From assembly GCF_004341105.1 (NCBI RefSeq), contig NZ_SLZK01000009.1:1-64000 (forward strand): a stretch of 64,000 bases of DNA, given 5' to 3'. The notes beneath the pieces were generated by a model that ran no database searches, was not told where the DNA came from, and saw only the letters and a list, made by a program, of their open reading frames with translations. This document shows, one piece after another, positions 53,507 to 62,584 of this stretch. Both the position numbers and the translations under genes were made by a program. How positions within the stretch are numbered: the stretch's first letter is position 1; each line of letters starts with the position of its first letter. This DNA comes from Rhizobium sp. BK418 (GTDB lineage: Bacteria > Pseudomonadota > Alphaproteobacteria > Rhizobiales > Rhizobiaceae).

Positions 53507-54934
53507 TTAAGAGCGGCCGAACTCGTCGACGATGCGAATGATGTCGTCTTCGCCGAGGTAGGAGCCGGTCTGGACTTCGATGAGTTCCAGGATAATTTTG
53601 CCGGGATTAGCGAGACGGTGGACCTCGCCGAGTGGGATATAGACCGATTCGTTTTCGCGCAGCATCTGTACGTTTTCACCGATCGTAACTTCCGCCGTTC
53701 CCTTCACGACAACCCAGTGCTCGGAGCGGTGATGGTGTTTCTGTAGCGACAGTTTTTTGCCTGGCGTGACGAAGATACGCTTCACTTGGAAACGGTCGCC
53801 ATTGAAGATCGACGTGTAGCCTCCCCAGGGACGGTAGGAGGTGGGGTGTGTCTCCGTCAGCTTTGACGTCTTCTTCTGCCCGGCAAGCAGCTTGACGAGG
53901 TTACCGACTTGCTGGCTTTCCTTCAACGGGCCGACATAGACAGCGTCCTCGCTGGCAATGACCGCTACATCGTCCATGCCCTGAACGGCGAGATGCACAC
54001 CATGAGTCATGACGAGCGAGTTGCGGGTGTTGACGACAGTTGTATTGGCGGCGGCTATGTTACCGTTTTCGTCCTGAACGCCGGTCTTCCATATGGCATC
54101 CCAGCTGCCCAGATCTGACCATTTGAAGGCGGAAGGCACGACCACCGCTTGGGACGTCTTTTCCATGATTGCATAATCGATGGAAATATCCGGGCTCTTT
54201 GCGAATTGTTCTGCGTCGAGACGTGTAAAGTCCAGATCACGTGTCGCTCCGGAAACAGCCTTGCTGGCCGCCTTCAGGACATCCGGTGCATAATTCTCCA
54301 TTTCGGAAAGCAGTTGGGCGACCGGGAACATGAAGATGCCGGAATTCCAGTAGAAACCACCGGCGGCCAACATTTCCTCGGCTTTTTCGCGAACTGGCTT
54401 TTCAACGAAGCGCTTGACCTCGTGCGTACCGCCCGAGATCTGCTTACCTGCCTCTATATAGCCATAGCCTGTCGCCGGCTCCGTCGGCGTAATGCCGAAG
54501 GTAACGAGCTTGCCCTTCGCCGCTGCATCCCGCGCGGTGCGGATGGCATCGAAATAAGCCTCGTCGGCAAGAATCTCATGATCGGATGCCAGCATCTGGA
54601 TAATAGCATCTTTACCGAAATGCTCTGAAGCCAGGCTTGCTGCTGCAGCCACTGCCGCAGCAGTATTGCGGGCAACAGGCTCCAGCAAGGCTGCGGCGAG
54701 GCGAATATCGAGTTCGCGTGCCTGTTCTGCAACGAGGAAGCGAAAATCCTCATTCGTCACGACGATGGGAGCTTCGTAAAGTGCCGGATCGGCAACGCGG
54801 ACCAGGGTCTCCTGAAACAGCGTCTTGTCCCCAACGAACTGGATGAACTGCTTCGGCGCGGTTGCACGCGAGAGTGGCCAAAGGCGTGTACCCTTGCCGC
54901 CAGCCATGATCACGGGGACGATTTTCTGTGTCAT
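53507..54934 (-). CDS. manC: Bifunctional mannose-1-phosphate guanylyltransferase/mannose-6-phosphate isomerase
   Basis: A 475-residue type II GMP/PMI. The N-terminal nucleotidyltransferase has MAGGKGTRLWPLSRATAPK and the FVEKPV lysine; the C-terminal cupin has the His cluster LQKHHHRSEHWVVVKG. It makes GDP-mannose from fructose-6-phosphate via mannose phosphates together with the phosphomannomutase encoded 43 bases upstream. GDP-mannose feeds polysaccharide and, in some rhizobia, fucosylated Nod factor synthesis (noeJ). Confidence 0.96.
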   Translation of the reverse strand: MTQKIVPVIMAGGKGTRLWPLSRATAPKQFIQFVGDKTLFQETLVRVADPALYEAPIVVTNEDFRFLVAEQARELDIRLAAALLEPVARNTAAAVAAAASLASEHFGKDAIIQMLASDHEILADEAYFDAIRTARDAAAKGKLVTFGITPTEPATGYGYIEAGKQISGGTHEVKRFVEKPVREKAEEMLAAGGFYWNSGIFMFPVAQLLSEMENYAPDVLKAASKAVSGATRDLDFTRLDAEQFAKSPDISIDYAIMEKTSQAVVVPSAFKWSDLGSWDAIWKTGVQDENGNIAAANTTVVNTRNSLVMTHGVHLAVQGMDDVAVIASEDAVYVGPLKESQQVGNLVKLLAGQKKTSKLTETHPTSYRPWGGYTSIFNGDRFQVKRIFVTPGKKLSLQKHHHRSEHWVVVKGTAEVTIGENVQMLRENESVYIPLGEVHRLANPGKIILELIEVQTGSYLGEDDIIRIVDEFGRS

Positions 54935-54977
54935 CGGATGTTCTTCCTCGAAATGAACGGCTAAATTTGTCGCATGC

Positions 54978-56411
54978 TTACCGGGTTTCTGCCCAGCGCT
55001 TAATTCGGGTTAGTCCGGCATGCAACAGGTCGGAGGCACCTGTCTCGCCCTCGGCTTCCACGTAACACCGCATTTCCGGCGCGTTGCCAGACGGACGGAA
55101 ATGAATGATGCTGCCATCACGCAACGTCACGCGCAAACCGTCAATATCGCTTTTCGAACCCACTTCCCCGATCGGTTGCAGGAACTCCGCAAGATTGGCA
55201 TCGGATGCGCGCAGGTAGTTCATCAAGGCTGCACTGGTTTCGACCGGGAAATTCTCAAGGCGGTCGGCGGCGGCAAAGGGCAGTTTGTAGGAGGCTGCAA
55301 TGGCCGAAAGCGGCTCCCTGCGGATCGCAGCAAGCGAAAGCGTCGCCAGCATCGGCAGGAAACAATCGCGAGTGGGCAATGCTCGCACACTGCGACCGTT
55401 AATGTCGAAAGGTGTTGCCGTCAGCATCCCACCATTCGCCTCGAAGCCCATGACGAGATCCTTGCCAGCGGCAACCGCTTCTTCCATGCCGGCGATCACG
55501 AAGGGGGAGCCAACGCGGGTACGGATGACGCTAAAAGATCCGGCCGCCTCAATGCCGGAATTGGAGGTGACTGGCGTGACGACGGTGCCGGCGCCCAGGA
55601 AATTCGCCGCGATCAATCCGAGGAGATCGCCACGCAGCGGCGTTCCGCTCTCGTCGGCAACCAACGGACGATCGCCATCGCCGTCGGTGGAAACAATCGC
55701 GTCAAGGCCATGCGTTGAAGCCCAACTCTTCAGAAGGGCGATCGTCTCTTCGGACACGGCTTCGGTGTCTACAGGAATGAAGGTTTCGGATCGGCCAAGG
55801 GCGACGACCTCGGCACCATAATAGGCGAGGATATCGACCATCAGATCGCGGGCGACGGTGCTGTGCTGATAGACGCCGACCTTCATCCCAGCGAGTGCTG
55901 CTTTGGGCAAGAGGCCCGTATTGCGCTCGAAGAAGAGCTGCAGACAGGGCGCAGAGTGATCCTCGGAGGCGGCCGGCGTGCTGACGACAGCCTCGCCGGA
56001 GGCTTCGATTTCGGCGGCGAGCCGGGTAATTGCGGCTTCGTCCGTTTTGTCGATCTCGCCGTCAGGGCGATAGAACTTGATGCCGTTGCGGTCAGCAGGA
56101 ATATGCGAACCCGTTATCATCAGGCACGCGGCCTTTCTCTCGAGGCCATAAAGTGCAAGTGCTGGAGTCGGAACGGCGCCGCAGTCGAGAACTTCGAATC
56201 CGAGGCTTGCCAGCGCACCGGCGCAATTGCCCGCGATCCCCGGGCTGGAGTCGCGGTAGTCACGCCCGATCAGAACGGGATCGCCCGGTTCTGCTCTCTT
56301 GCTTTGCAGCAAGTATTTGCCGAAGGCAGTGGCATATAGCGCCGAAGAGCGTCCTTTGAGATCCGCCGACAGACCGCGAAGGCCGCTAGTCCCAAACTTC
56401 ATGCGAAACAC
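54978..56411 (-). CDS. manB: Phosphomannomutase
   Basis: A 477-residue alpha-D-phosphohexomutase: catalytic Ser in MITGSHIPADRNGIKFY, metal loop STDGDGDRPLV, sugar-specificity loop GFEANGGM, and the C-terminal phosphate loop RPSGNAPEMR. It supplies mannose-1-phosphate to the manC product. The order manB-manC-ugd on one strand suggests a precursor operon. It is divergent from ung across 277 A/T-rich bases. Confidence 0.95.
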   Translation of the reverse strand: MFRMKFGTSGLRGLSADLKGRSSALYATAFGKYLLQSKRAEPGDPVLIGRDYRDSSPGIAGNCAGALASLGFEVLDCGAVPTPALALYGLERKAACLMITGSHIPADRNGIKFYRPDGEIDKTDEAAITRLAAEIEASGEAVVSTPAASEDHSAPCLQLFFERNTGLLPKAALAGMKVGVYQHSTVARDLMVDILAYYGAEVVALGRSETFIPVDTEAVSEETIALLKSWASTHGLDAIVSTDGDGDRPLVADESGTPLRGDLLGLIAANFLGAGTVVTPVTSNSGIEAAGSFSVIRTRVGSPFVIAGMEEAVAAGKDLVMGFEANGGMLTATPFDINGRSVRALPTRDCFLPMLATLSLAAIRREPLSAIAASYKLPFAAADRLENFPVETSAALMNYLRASDANLAEFLQPIGEVGSKSDIDGLRVTLRDGSIIHFRPSGNAPEMRCYVEAEGETGASDLLHAGLTRIKRWAETR

Positions 56412-56688
56412 CCTCGCGCTGTGAACGACCGTTTCTACTGTGCTGATTTGCTTGGGTAAACAGCAAAATCAGGACATAGTTAAATCGGCAGGCGACATAA
56501 CCGAAGTATTGCCATCATTTACGTATCGTTGCCAGAGCTTTTGCTAATATTAATGAATTTCCGATTTATGACAGTTGTTCGCTTTTGCGAGACAGAGGGT
56601 ATGCGCTGCATCTGTTGTGTATTGCGGGCATAGACATTTTTGTTAGAACGGCTGTCCTACATCAACCGCGTTGATCCGGAGGTGCGTC
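56412..56688. promoter_or_regulatory. A/T-rich divergent promoter region (manB/ung)
   Basis: 277 bases, A/T-rich at 56500-56570, between divergent genes. No clear operator or EcfG site seen. Confidence 0.4.
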
Positions 56689-57381
56689 GTGAGCGAGACG
56701 TCAGTCACTCTAGAGGAGAGCTGGAAGGCGGCTCTCGAAGGCGAGTTTGCTAGTCCTTACATGCAGCAACTCAAGACCTTCCTGCTGGAGCAGAAGGAAC
56801 TCGGCCGGCGGATTTTTCCCAAGGGGAGCGAATATTTCCGCGCCCTCGACCTCACTCCGCTTGCGAAGGTTAAGGTGGTAATCCTCGGACAGGATCCTTA
56901 CCACGGCGTGGGGCAAGCGCATGGCCTATGTTTCAGCGTGCGGCCGGGCGTGCGTATTCCGCCTTCGCTTGTCAACATCTACAAGGAGATGGAGACGGAT
57001 CTCGGCATCGCGCCGGCTCGGCACGGCTTCCTGGAACATTGGGCTCAGCAGGGAGTGCTGCTGCTCAACAGCGTACTGACCGTGGAAGAAGCGCAGGCTG
57101 CCTCGCATCAGGGCAAGGGCTGGGAGCGCTTCACCGACGCCGTCATTCGCAAGGTGAACGATGAGTGCGAAGCTGCCGTTTTCATGCTCTGGGGCTCTTA
57201 TGCCCAAAAGAAGGCGGCTTTTGTCGATGCGCGACGACATTTAGTGCTTAAGGCGCCGCATCCATCGCCGCTCTCGGCCCATAACGGCTTTTTCGGATCG
57301 CGTCATTTCTCCAAGGCGAACGCCTTCCTGCAATCGCATGGTCGCGTACCGATAGACTGGCAGCTTCCTGTCAATCCTTGA
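56689..57381 (+). CDS. ung: Uracil-DNA glycosylase, family 1
   Basis: A 230-residue repair enzyme that removes uracil from DNA. Catalytic water-activating Asp in GQDPYHGVGQAHGL, Leu-loop and His in APHPSPLSAHNGFFGSRHF. Length fits family 1. The start is GTG 56689 (VSETSV) with CCGGAGG about 6 bases upstream; an upstream TTG at 56671 is unlikely. Confidence 0.96.
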   Translation: MSETSVTLEESWKAALEGEFASPYMQQLKTFLLEQKELGRRIFPKGSEYFRALDLTPLAKVKVVILGQDPYHGVGQAHGLCFSVRPGVRIPPSLVNIYKEMETDLGIAPARHGFLEHWAQQGVLLLNSVLTVEEAQAASHQGKGWERFTDAVIRKVNDECEAAVFMLWGSYAQKKAAFVDARRHLVLKAPHPSPLSAHNGFFGSRHFSKANAFLQSHGRVPIDWQLPVNP

Positions 57382-57510
57382 ACGCCTTCCTGTTGTCGTT
57401 CACAAAATGAAGACAATGCGTGTCGGCTTGCCGGGCTATGAGAAACGGACGGAAGCGCTCATCTATGACCCATCGAAAGCCCGCCTGACGCGGGCAGAAA
57501 GGGGTCTCAA

Positions 57511-58443
57511 ATGCTCGATCAAATCAAGGGTCTGCACCACGTCACATCGATGGCGGAGGACGCCCGCACCAACAACCAGTTCTTCACCAACGCGCTGGGC
57601 TTGCGCCGCGTCAAGAAGACCGTCAATTTCGACGCTCCTGACGTCTATCACCTCTATTACGGTGATGAGACCGGCACGCCGGGCACGATCATGACCTATT
57701 TCCCGTTCCCGAAGATGCCGCAAGGGCGTCCGGGTACCGGTGAGGTCGGCACCACAGTCTACTCGGTTCCGCAGGGCTCGCTTGGGTTCTGGAGCGATCG
57801 GCTGACGAAGCTCAACGTCGGCGGTTTGAAAGCTGAGGAAAGCTTCGGCGAGAAGCGCCTGAATTTTGCTGGTCCTGACGGCGACGGTTTCTCGCTCGTC
57901 GAGGTCAAGGATGATACCCGCGCTCCCTGGACACATGGCGGCATCAGCGAGGATCAGGCTATCAGAGGGTTCCACTCCGTCGCCATGCGGCTGAGGGATG
58001 ATGGCGCCACCGCCGAGCTTCTGAAATTCATGGGGTATGAGGTTCAGGAAGAACGAGATGGCGTCAAGCGGTTCATCATGCCCGGCGGTAACGGGGCGCA
58101 TCTCGTCGACCTCGAGACCATGCCGAATATTGCCCGCGCGCTTCCAGGTGCCGGCTCCGTCCATCATGTCGCTTTCGCAGTCGAAAACCGCGAGAAGCAG
58201 CTTGAAGTGCGCAAGGCGCTGATGGACACGGGTTATCAGGTTACCCCGGTCATCGATCGCGATTACTTCTGGGCGATCTATTTCCGCACGCCCGGCGGTG
58301 TGTTGTTTGAGATCGCAACCAACGAGCCCGGTTTCGACCGCGACGAGGACACCGCCCATCTCGGCGAAGCGTTGAAGCTGCCGCAGCAGCACGCTCATTT
58401 GCGTGCTCTCATCGAACAGCACCTGCAGCCGCTCGAAGCCTAA
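57511..58443 (+). CDS. Ring-cleaving dioxygenase, VOC fold (MhqA/MhqO-like)
   Basis: A 310-residue glyoxalase/bleomycin-resistance/extradiol-type protein with two VOC modules. The first starts GLHHVTSMAEDARTNNQFF with the metal His; the second repeats SVHHVAFAVEN near residue 215, and the Glu ligand is in GVLFEIATNEP. Such hydroquinone-specific dioxygenases detoxify quinones. GAAAGGGG precedes the ATG. Together with the esterase gene 14 bases downstream it reproduces the MhqA-MhqD pair. Confidence 0.92.
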   Translation: MLDQIKGLHHVTSMAEDARTNNQFFTNALGLRRVKKTVNFDAPDVYHLYYGDETGTPGTIMTYFPFPKMPQGRPGTGEVGTTVYSVPQGSLGFWSDRLTKLNVGGLKAEESFGEKRLNFAGPDGDGFSLVEVKDDTRAPWTHGGISEDQAIRGFHSVAMRLRDDGATAELLKFMGYEVQEERDGVKRFIMPGGNGAHLVDLETMPNIARALPGAGSVHHVAFAVENREKQLEVRKALMDTGYQVTPVIDRDYFWAIYFRTPGGVLFEIATNEPGFDRDEDTAHLGEALKLPQQHAHLRALIEQHLQPLEA

Positions 58444-58457
58444 AGGGAGATAGGACA

Positions 58458-59066
58458 ATGACCGATAGTGGTTATATGCACCGGCTGCATGCCGGTGCAC
58501 CCGGCAAACCCATCCTTTTCGTGCTTCACGGAACCGGTGGTGACGAGAACCAGTTCTTCGATTTCGGCAGACGGTTGCTCCCGGAAGCGACAATCGTTTC
58601 ACCGCGCGGAGATGTCTCCGAATATGGCGCAGCCCGCTTCTTCAAGCGCACGGGGGAAGGGGTCTATGACATGGCCGATCTCGAGCGGGCGACTGCGAAG
58701 ATGGCCGACTATGTCCAGGATCTGACGGCGACACACCGGGCCTCCAAGATCCTCGGTCTCGGCTTCTCGAACGGCGCCAACATTCTGGCGAACGTACTCA
58801 TCGAAAAGGGTCTGTTCGATGCGGCGGCACTGCTCCATCCGCTCATTCCCTTTCGTCCGCACGCCAATCCCGATCTCAACGGGCGCAGGGTCCTGATCAC
58901 GGCAGGTCGGCGCGACCCGATCTCGCCGGCCGCGCTGACTGAAGCGCTTTCCGGCTATTTCGAGGCTCAGAAGGCCGATGTGCAGTTGGAATGGCATTCA
59001 GGCGGTCACGATATCCGCCCGAACGAAATCGAGGCGATCGGCAAATTCTTTGCGAGGTACGCTTGA
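58458..59066 (+). CDS. Phospholipase/carboxylesterase, MhqD-like alpha/beta hydrolase
   Basis: A 202-residue carboxylesterase: LHGTGGDENQFF oxyanion loop, nucleophile GLGFSNGAN, Asp in AGRRDP and catalytic His in SGGHDI. Close to MhqD, the partner of the hydroquinone dioxygenase. GGGAGATAGG precedes the ATG. A perfect palindromic terminator follows at 59072. Confidence 0.92.
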   Translation: MTDSGYMHRLHAGAPGKPILFVLHGTGGDENQFFDFGRRLLPEATIVSPRGDVSEYGAARFFKRTGEGVYDMADLERATAKMADYVQDLTATHRASKILGLGFSNGANILANVLIEKGLFDAAALLHPLIPFRPHANPDLNGRRVLITAGRRDPISPAALTEALSGYFEAQKADVQLEWHSGGHDIRPNEIEAIGKFFARYA

Positions 59067-59071
59067 GCAAA

Positions 59072-59098
59072 ATTGTGCGGCGAACTTCGCCGCACAAT
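59072..59098. terminator. Bidirectional terminator between MhqD-like and ExoP-like genes
   Basis: Near-continuous palindrome ATTGTGCGGCGAA-C-TTCGCCGCACAAT, with A/T-rich flanks on both sides. Confidence 0.8.
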
Positions 59099-59127
59099 GC
59101 ATTTCATGTTCCACTAGGGAAGGCGTT

Positions 59128-61434
59128 TTAGGATTCGTGGTAATAGGCCGAATAACGGCTATAATAGTACTCGCCCGAGCCATACGAATGATAGAGTTTC
59201 AATTTGGCCGTATCGACTTTGTTCAGTATCACGCCAAGGCATTTCTGTATCAATTCCGGGTGGCTGCTAAACGTCGATCGAACGACTCGTCTGGACGTAT
59301 GGCCCCATTCGATGACGGCGAGCGAGGCGTCGAGCATCGGCCCGACGGCCTTGGCATCCACCACGGGGCCAAGCGGGGGCAGGTCAATCACGATATAATC
59401 GAAAAAGCCGCTCATCTCTTCCAGGAGGTTTGCCATCAGCGGCGACGACAGCAAGTCAGATGAGTGAGGCATGCGGCGTTTGACGACCGCTGCAACGAAG
59501 GCGAGTTTCGTCTTGCTGTCGACGAGGACAGAATCTCTGACCGGTCTTTTATCGAGGAGCGTCTCGATAATCCCGTTTTCGGCGTGCCTGCCTATTGCGC
59601 GGGTTGCCCCGGGATTGCGCAGGTCGCCATCCAGCAGAAGAGTCCGAGAGCCCTGCATTGCCAAGAGTTGCGCGAAATTGATCGAAACTGTCGATTTTCC
59701 CTCGCCAGGCAAGCTCGAAATGATGCCGATGATTTTGCACCGCTTTCCAGGGTTGGCCATATCGACAGCAAGCTTGGCGCTTCTGAGCGTTTCGGCAAAG
59801 GCCGAAAGCGGGTGATTAACCACATACCGCGTCGCCAAACTCACATCGCTCAAGTCACGTGGAGAGCCGGAGGAAGTGGCGGGTGGAGGGGCGAGTTCCG
59901 CCTCGGACATGAGTGGAACATGGCCTATGTACTCCATGCCCAGCTCATCTCTGACCTGTTCACCCGTTCGGAAGAACCTGTCGCGGAATTCGCGATAGGC
60001 TCCGATACTGCCCCCAAACATTGCTCCGGCGAAAATCGCCAGCGCTAGTATCAAAGGTTTCTTCGGGGTGCTTGGGCGCGTCGGAACCTGCGCCTTCGTA
60101 ATGATGCGAGATTCGGTGATCGGAAATGACTGCTGTTGGCTCGCCTCCTGAAAACGCGTCAGGAAGGTCTGGTAGAGGTTCTTGTATGTATCTGCATTGC
60201 GCTCGAGCTCGCGAAGCTGCACCTGCGTTTCGTTCGCCGCGCTGGAAATGCCGGTCGCATGCGCCACGCTATCTGCCAACGACTTCTCGCGTGTTTGAGC
60301 CACTTCCAGTTCACTCTGGTAGCTCTCGGCAATGCGATTCAGCTCTTCGAACATGAGCCGTTTATATTCGGCCATCTCACCGCGCAGTTTTACCGCCTGT
60401 ATATGGTCCGCTCCAACGCGCGCCTCCAGTTCCGATTCGAACTTGGAAGCTTCGAGGTACTTCTTGCGCAAGTCGTTCGAGATGGAGCTATCAAGCACGT
60501 CGTTGACGATCGCATCCGTTTTGCCGGAATCGATGATTGCTTTCACGCGATCATATTTTGCCTGCGCCTTGGCCGTATCGGACTGCGCCGTTATGAGGGC
60601 GCTGTTGAGCTCGGACAGTTGTTGATCGCTGAGCAGCAATGAGCTGCCGTTCGTCGACACGGCCACAAGCCCATGCTCAGATCGGAATTTCTGAACAGCC
60701 AGATCCGAATCAAGCGCTTTCTGTCGAAGCTCGTCAATTCGCTTCTGCAGCCAGTCGCTGGCTCTTCTGGTTGCATCGTACTTTGAGTTAAGCTTATCCA
60801 GAAGATATGCATTCGCAATCGAATCAGCGATGCTGGCTGCGAGTTCCGGTGAAGTCGATGTATAGCTGATCGACAGGGCATAGGATTTACCCGTCCTCTC
60901 AACATCCATGTTGTTTGCCACGTTCGTGGCAGCCTTCATGCGTCGCACATCTTGATCAACCACCCCATCGCTGCTGTCGGAAAACCATTTCCGAACATTA
61001 AACGCGGACCGTATCATACTTGACAGTGACGGCGGGGCCGACATGAAAACCGGGTTGTCGAGCAGATTGAGCTTGTCAACGACGGCCAGTCCGACCGTGT
61101 CGGATTTGAAAAGCTCGACTTCACTCAAGATGGCGCCATCGTCATCAACCTGAACGCCCATATTTGCCAGTTGATTCAGAATTTCGCTGTTACCGCGATC
61201 GATCAGCACACTCGTTGTCGCAGTAAACTGCGGGACGGCGGTGAGAAGATAGGCAATGCCCAGCAGCAAGAAGACGAATATCGAAACGGCTACGACCATC
61301 CATTGCCGTCTCGCTATCGAGAACAGTTTCTCAAAATCGATAAACTCTTCCTGGTCGTCGCCGACCGACTCGTAGTCGCTGTTCGGAATCGCTTTTTCGG
61401 GTGAGAGCAAACCTACCTCCATCTGAGCAACCAT
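59128..61434 (-). CDS. exoP: ExoP/Wzc-type polysaccharide co-polymerase with BY-kinase domain
   Basis: A 768-residue inner-membrane protein controlling chain length and export of exopolysaccharide. Wzz domain with TM1 at about 47-68, long periplasmic coiled-coil segment (about 200-420), TM2 at about 455-475 preceded by the Pro-rich PTRPSTPKKP, then a cytoplasmic tyrosine autokinase: Walker A SSLPGEGKST, Walker A' LLLDGDL, Walker B IVIDLPPL. The C-terminus has a Tyr cluster (YHSYGSGEYYYSRYSAYY) for autophosphorylation. Start ATG 61434 or 61422. Confidence 0.95.
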   Translation of the reverse strand: MVAQMEVGLLSPEKAIPNSDYESVGDDQEEFIDFEKLFSIARRQWMVVAVSIFVFLLLGIAYLLTAVPQFTATTSVLIDRGNSEILNQLANMGVQVDDDGAILSEVELFKSDTVGLAVVDKLNLLDNPVFMSAPPSLSSMIRSAFNVRKWFSDSSDGVVDQDVRRMKAATNVANNMDVERTGKSYALSISYTSTSPELAASIADSIANAYLLDKLNSKYDATRRASDWLQKRIDELRQKALDSDLAVQKFRSEHGLVAVSTNGSSLLLSDQQLSELNSALITAQSDTAKAQAKYDRVKAIIDSGKTDAIVNDVLDSSISNDLRKKYLEASKFESELEARVGADHIQAVKLRGEMAEYKRLMFEELNRIAESYQSELEVAQTREKSLADSVAHATGISSAANETQVQLRELERNADTYKNLYQTFLTRFQEASQQQSFPITESRIITKAQVPTRPSTPKKPLILALAIFAGAMFGGSIGAYREFRDRFFRTGEQVRDELGMEYIGHVPLMSEAELAPPPATSSGSPRDLSDVSLATRYVVNHPLSAFAETLRSAKLAVDMANPGKRCKIIGIISSLPGEGKSTVSINFAQLLAMQGSRTLLLDGDLRNPGATRAIGRHAENGIIETLLDKRPVRDSVLVDSKTKLAFVAAVVKRRMPHSSDLLSSPLMANLLEEMSGFFDYIVIDLPPLGPVVDAKAVGPMLDASLAVIEWGHTSRRVVRSTFSSHPELIQKCLGVILNKVDTAKLKLYHSYGSGEYYYSRYSAYYHES

Positions 61435-61753
61435 GGCGCTATTTCACCGTATCGCCCCTTTGAGGAAAAAATTCGTCGTGCAGCGCAACAGCTACACGAC
61501 ACACTTTGCATTTTCAATATACCACTGGAACCCGCCGATTCCGAAGAATCTCTTAGAGTTGAGCTCTTTTGCTGATCTCAAGCCCAGCGTGCTCTTGTTG
61601 AATTTCTTAAAAATTCAAATAGTTGATCGCAGAGACCATCATCTGTGATAGTTTCGAAATATGGCGCTACCAATGGCAAGTTGTTTGTGTGCAGTGCAAA
61701 AAAATCAGGCGCTGCCATTGTTTCGTGTTTCTGACGCGTTAACCTATTGACCT
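61435..61753. other. A/T-rich divergent region upstream of exoP and SGNH gene
   Basis: 319 bases, notably A/T-rich, without convincing genes. Promoters for both sides must lie here; no operator could be named. Confidence 0.45.
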
Positions 61754-62491
61754 GTGAAAATGGCATCCGCAGCCGCTTGGCTGATGAAACAATTCGTAGC
61801 TCGTCGGGTCTGGTCGCAGACGAAACCGATGATCGGCAACAAGGTGGCGAGTCGGATGCGCGGCGTATTATTAGGTGTCGCAATTATGTTCGGTGCTCAT
61901 GACGTGATGGCGTCCGCGTCGGAACTGAAGATCGTGAGCTTCGGCACGTCGTTGACGGATGTCGGCGGCTGGCAGCCCTCCTTGCAGAGGCAGCTGTCGT
62001 CCTGTCTCGGGCGCGAGGTCAAGGTGACAAAAGTCGCGATGAGCGGTGCCACCTCATATTGGGCGAAAACGCATCTGGATAGGGTCGTAGCGGAGAGGCC
62101 GGACATCGTTTTGGTCGAGTTTTACGCGAACGATGCCACCCTCCACCGTTTTGTCTCTGTGGCCGCCAGCCGAACCAACATGGCCTACATTCTCGATGAA
62201 TTGCGCAAGAGACTTCCCGACGCTCGGATCATCGTTATGGCAATGAATCCCTTTTCCGGGATTCGCGGAGCCATCCGGCCATTCGTTGATGATTATATCG
62301 AGGCACACAAGCAGGAGGCGCAAAATAGACACCTGGAGTTTGTAGATTTTCGGGGTCTCTGGATGCAGCTTGCGCCGGCGGAACGTGAGCGGGCAATACC
62401 GGATGGCGCGCATCCAAAGCCCGAGGCGGCATCGCAGATCATCGTTCCCGAACTCGTCAATCGCATTTCAGGGTCAGCGTGCAAACAATAG
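61754..62491 (+). CDS. Secreted SGNH/GDSL-like hydrolase
   Basis: An up to 245-residue SGNH hydrolase: block I VSFGTSLTD (nucleophile Ser), block III EFYANDAT, block V PDGAHPK (Asp-His). A hydrophobic export segment MRGVLLGVAIMFGAHDVMASA sits at residues 35-55, so the true start may be ATG 61856 (AAGGTGG upstream) rather than GTG 61754. SGNH enzymes in polysaccharide loci deacetylate or deacylate the polymer. Confidence 0.85.
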   Translation: MKMASAAAWLMKQFVARRVWSQTKPMIGNKVASRMRGVLLGVAIMFGAHDVMASASELKIVSFGTSLTDVGGWQPSLQRQLSSCLGREVKVTKVAMSGATSYWAKTHLDRVVAERPDIVLVEFYANDATLHRFVSVAASRTNMAYILDELRKRLPDARIIVMAMNPFSGIRGAIRPFVDDYIEAHKQEAQNRHLEFVDFRGLWMQLAPAERERAIPDGAHPKPEAASQIIVPELVNRISGSACKQ

Positions 62492-62584
62492 CCGTCATTG
62501 TCCGGACTATCACCTGCCGGAGACGTGAACTCCTTCATTCAACGGCAATTTGAAGCAGAATTGCAGTCATTGGAGATCTTGCAA

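Noticed and set aside
57463..58602. 379-codon minus-strand open frame opposite the dioxygenase/esterase genes
   Set aside because: Shadow frame; both plus-strand genes show full catalytic motifs and ribosome-binding sites.
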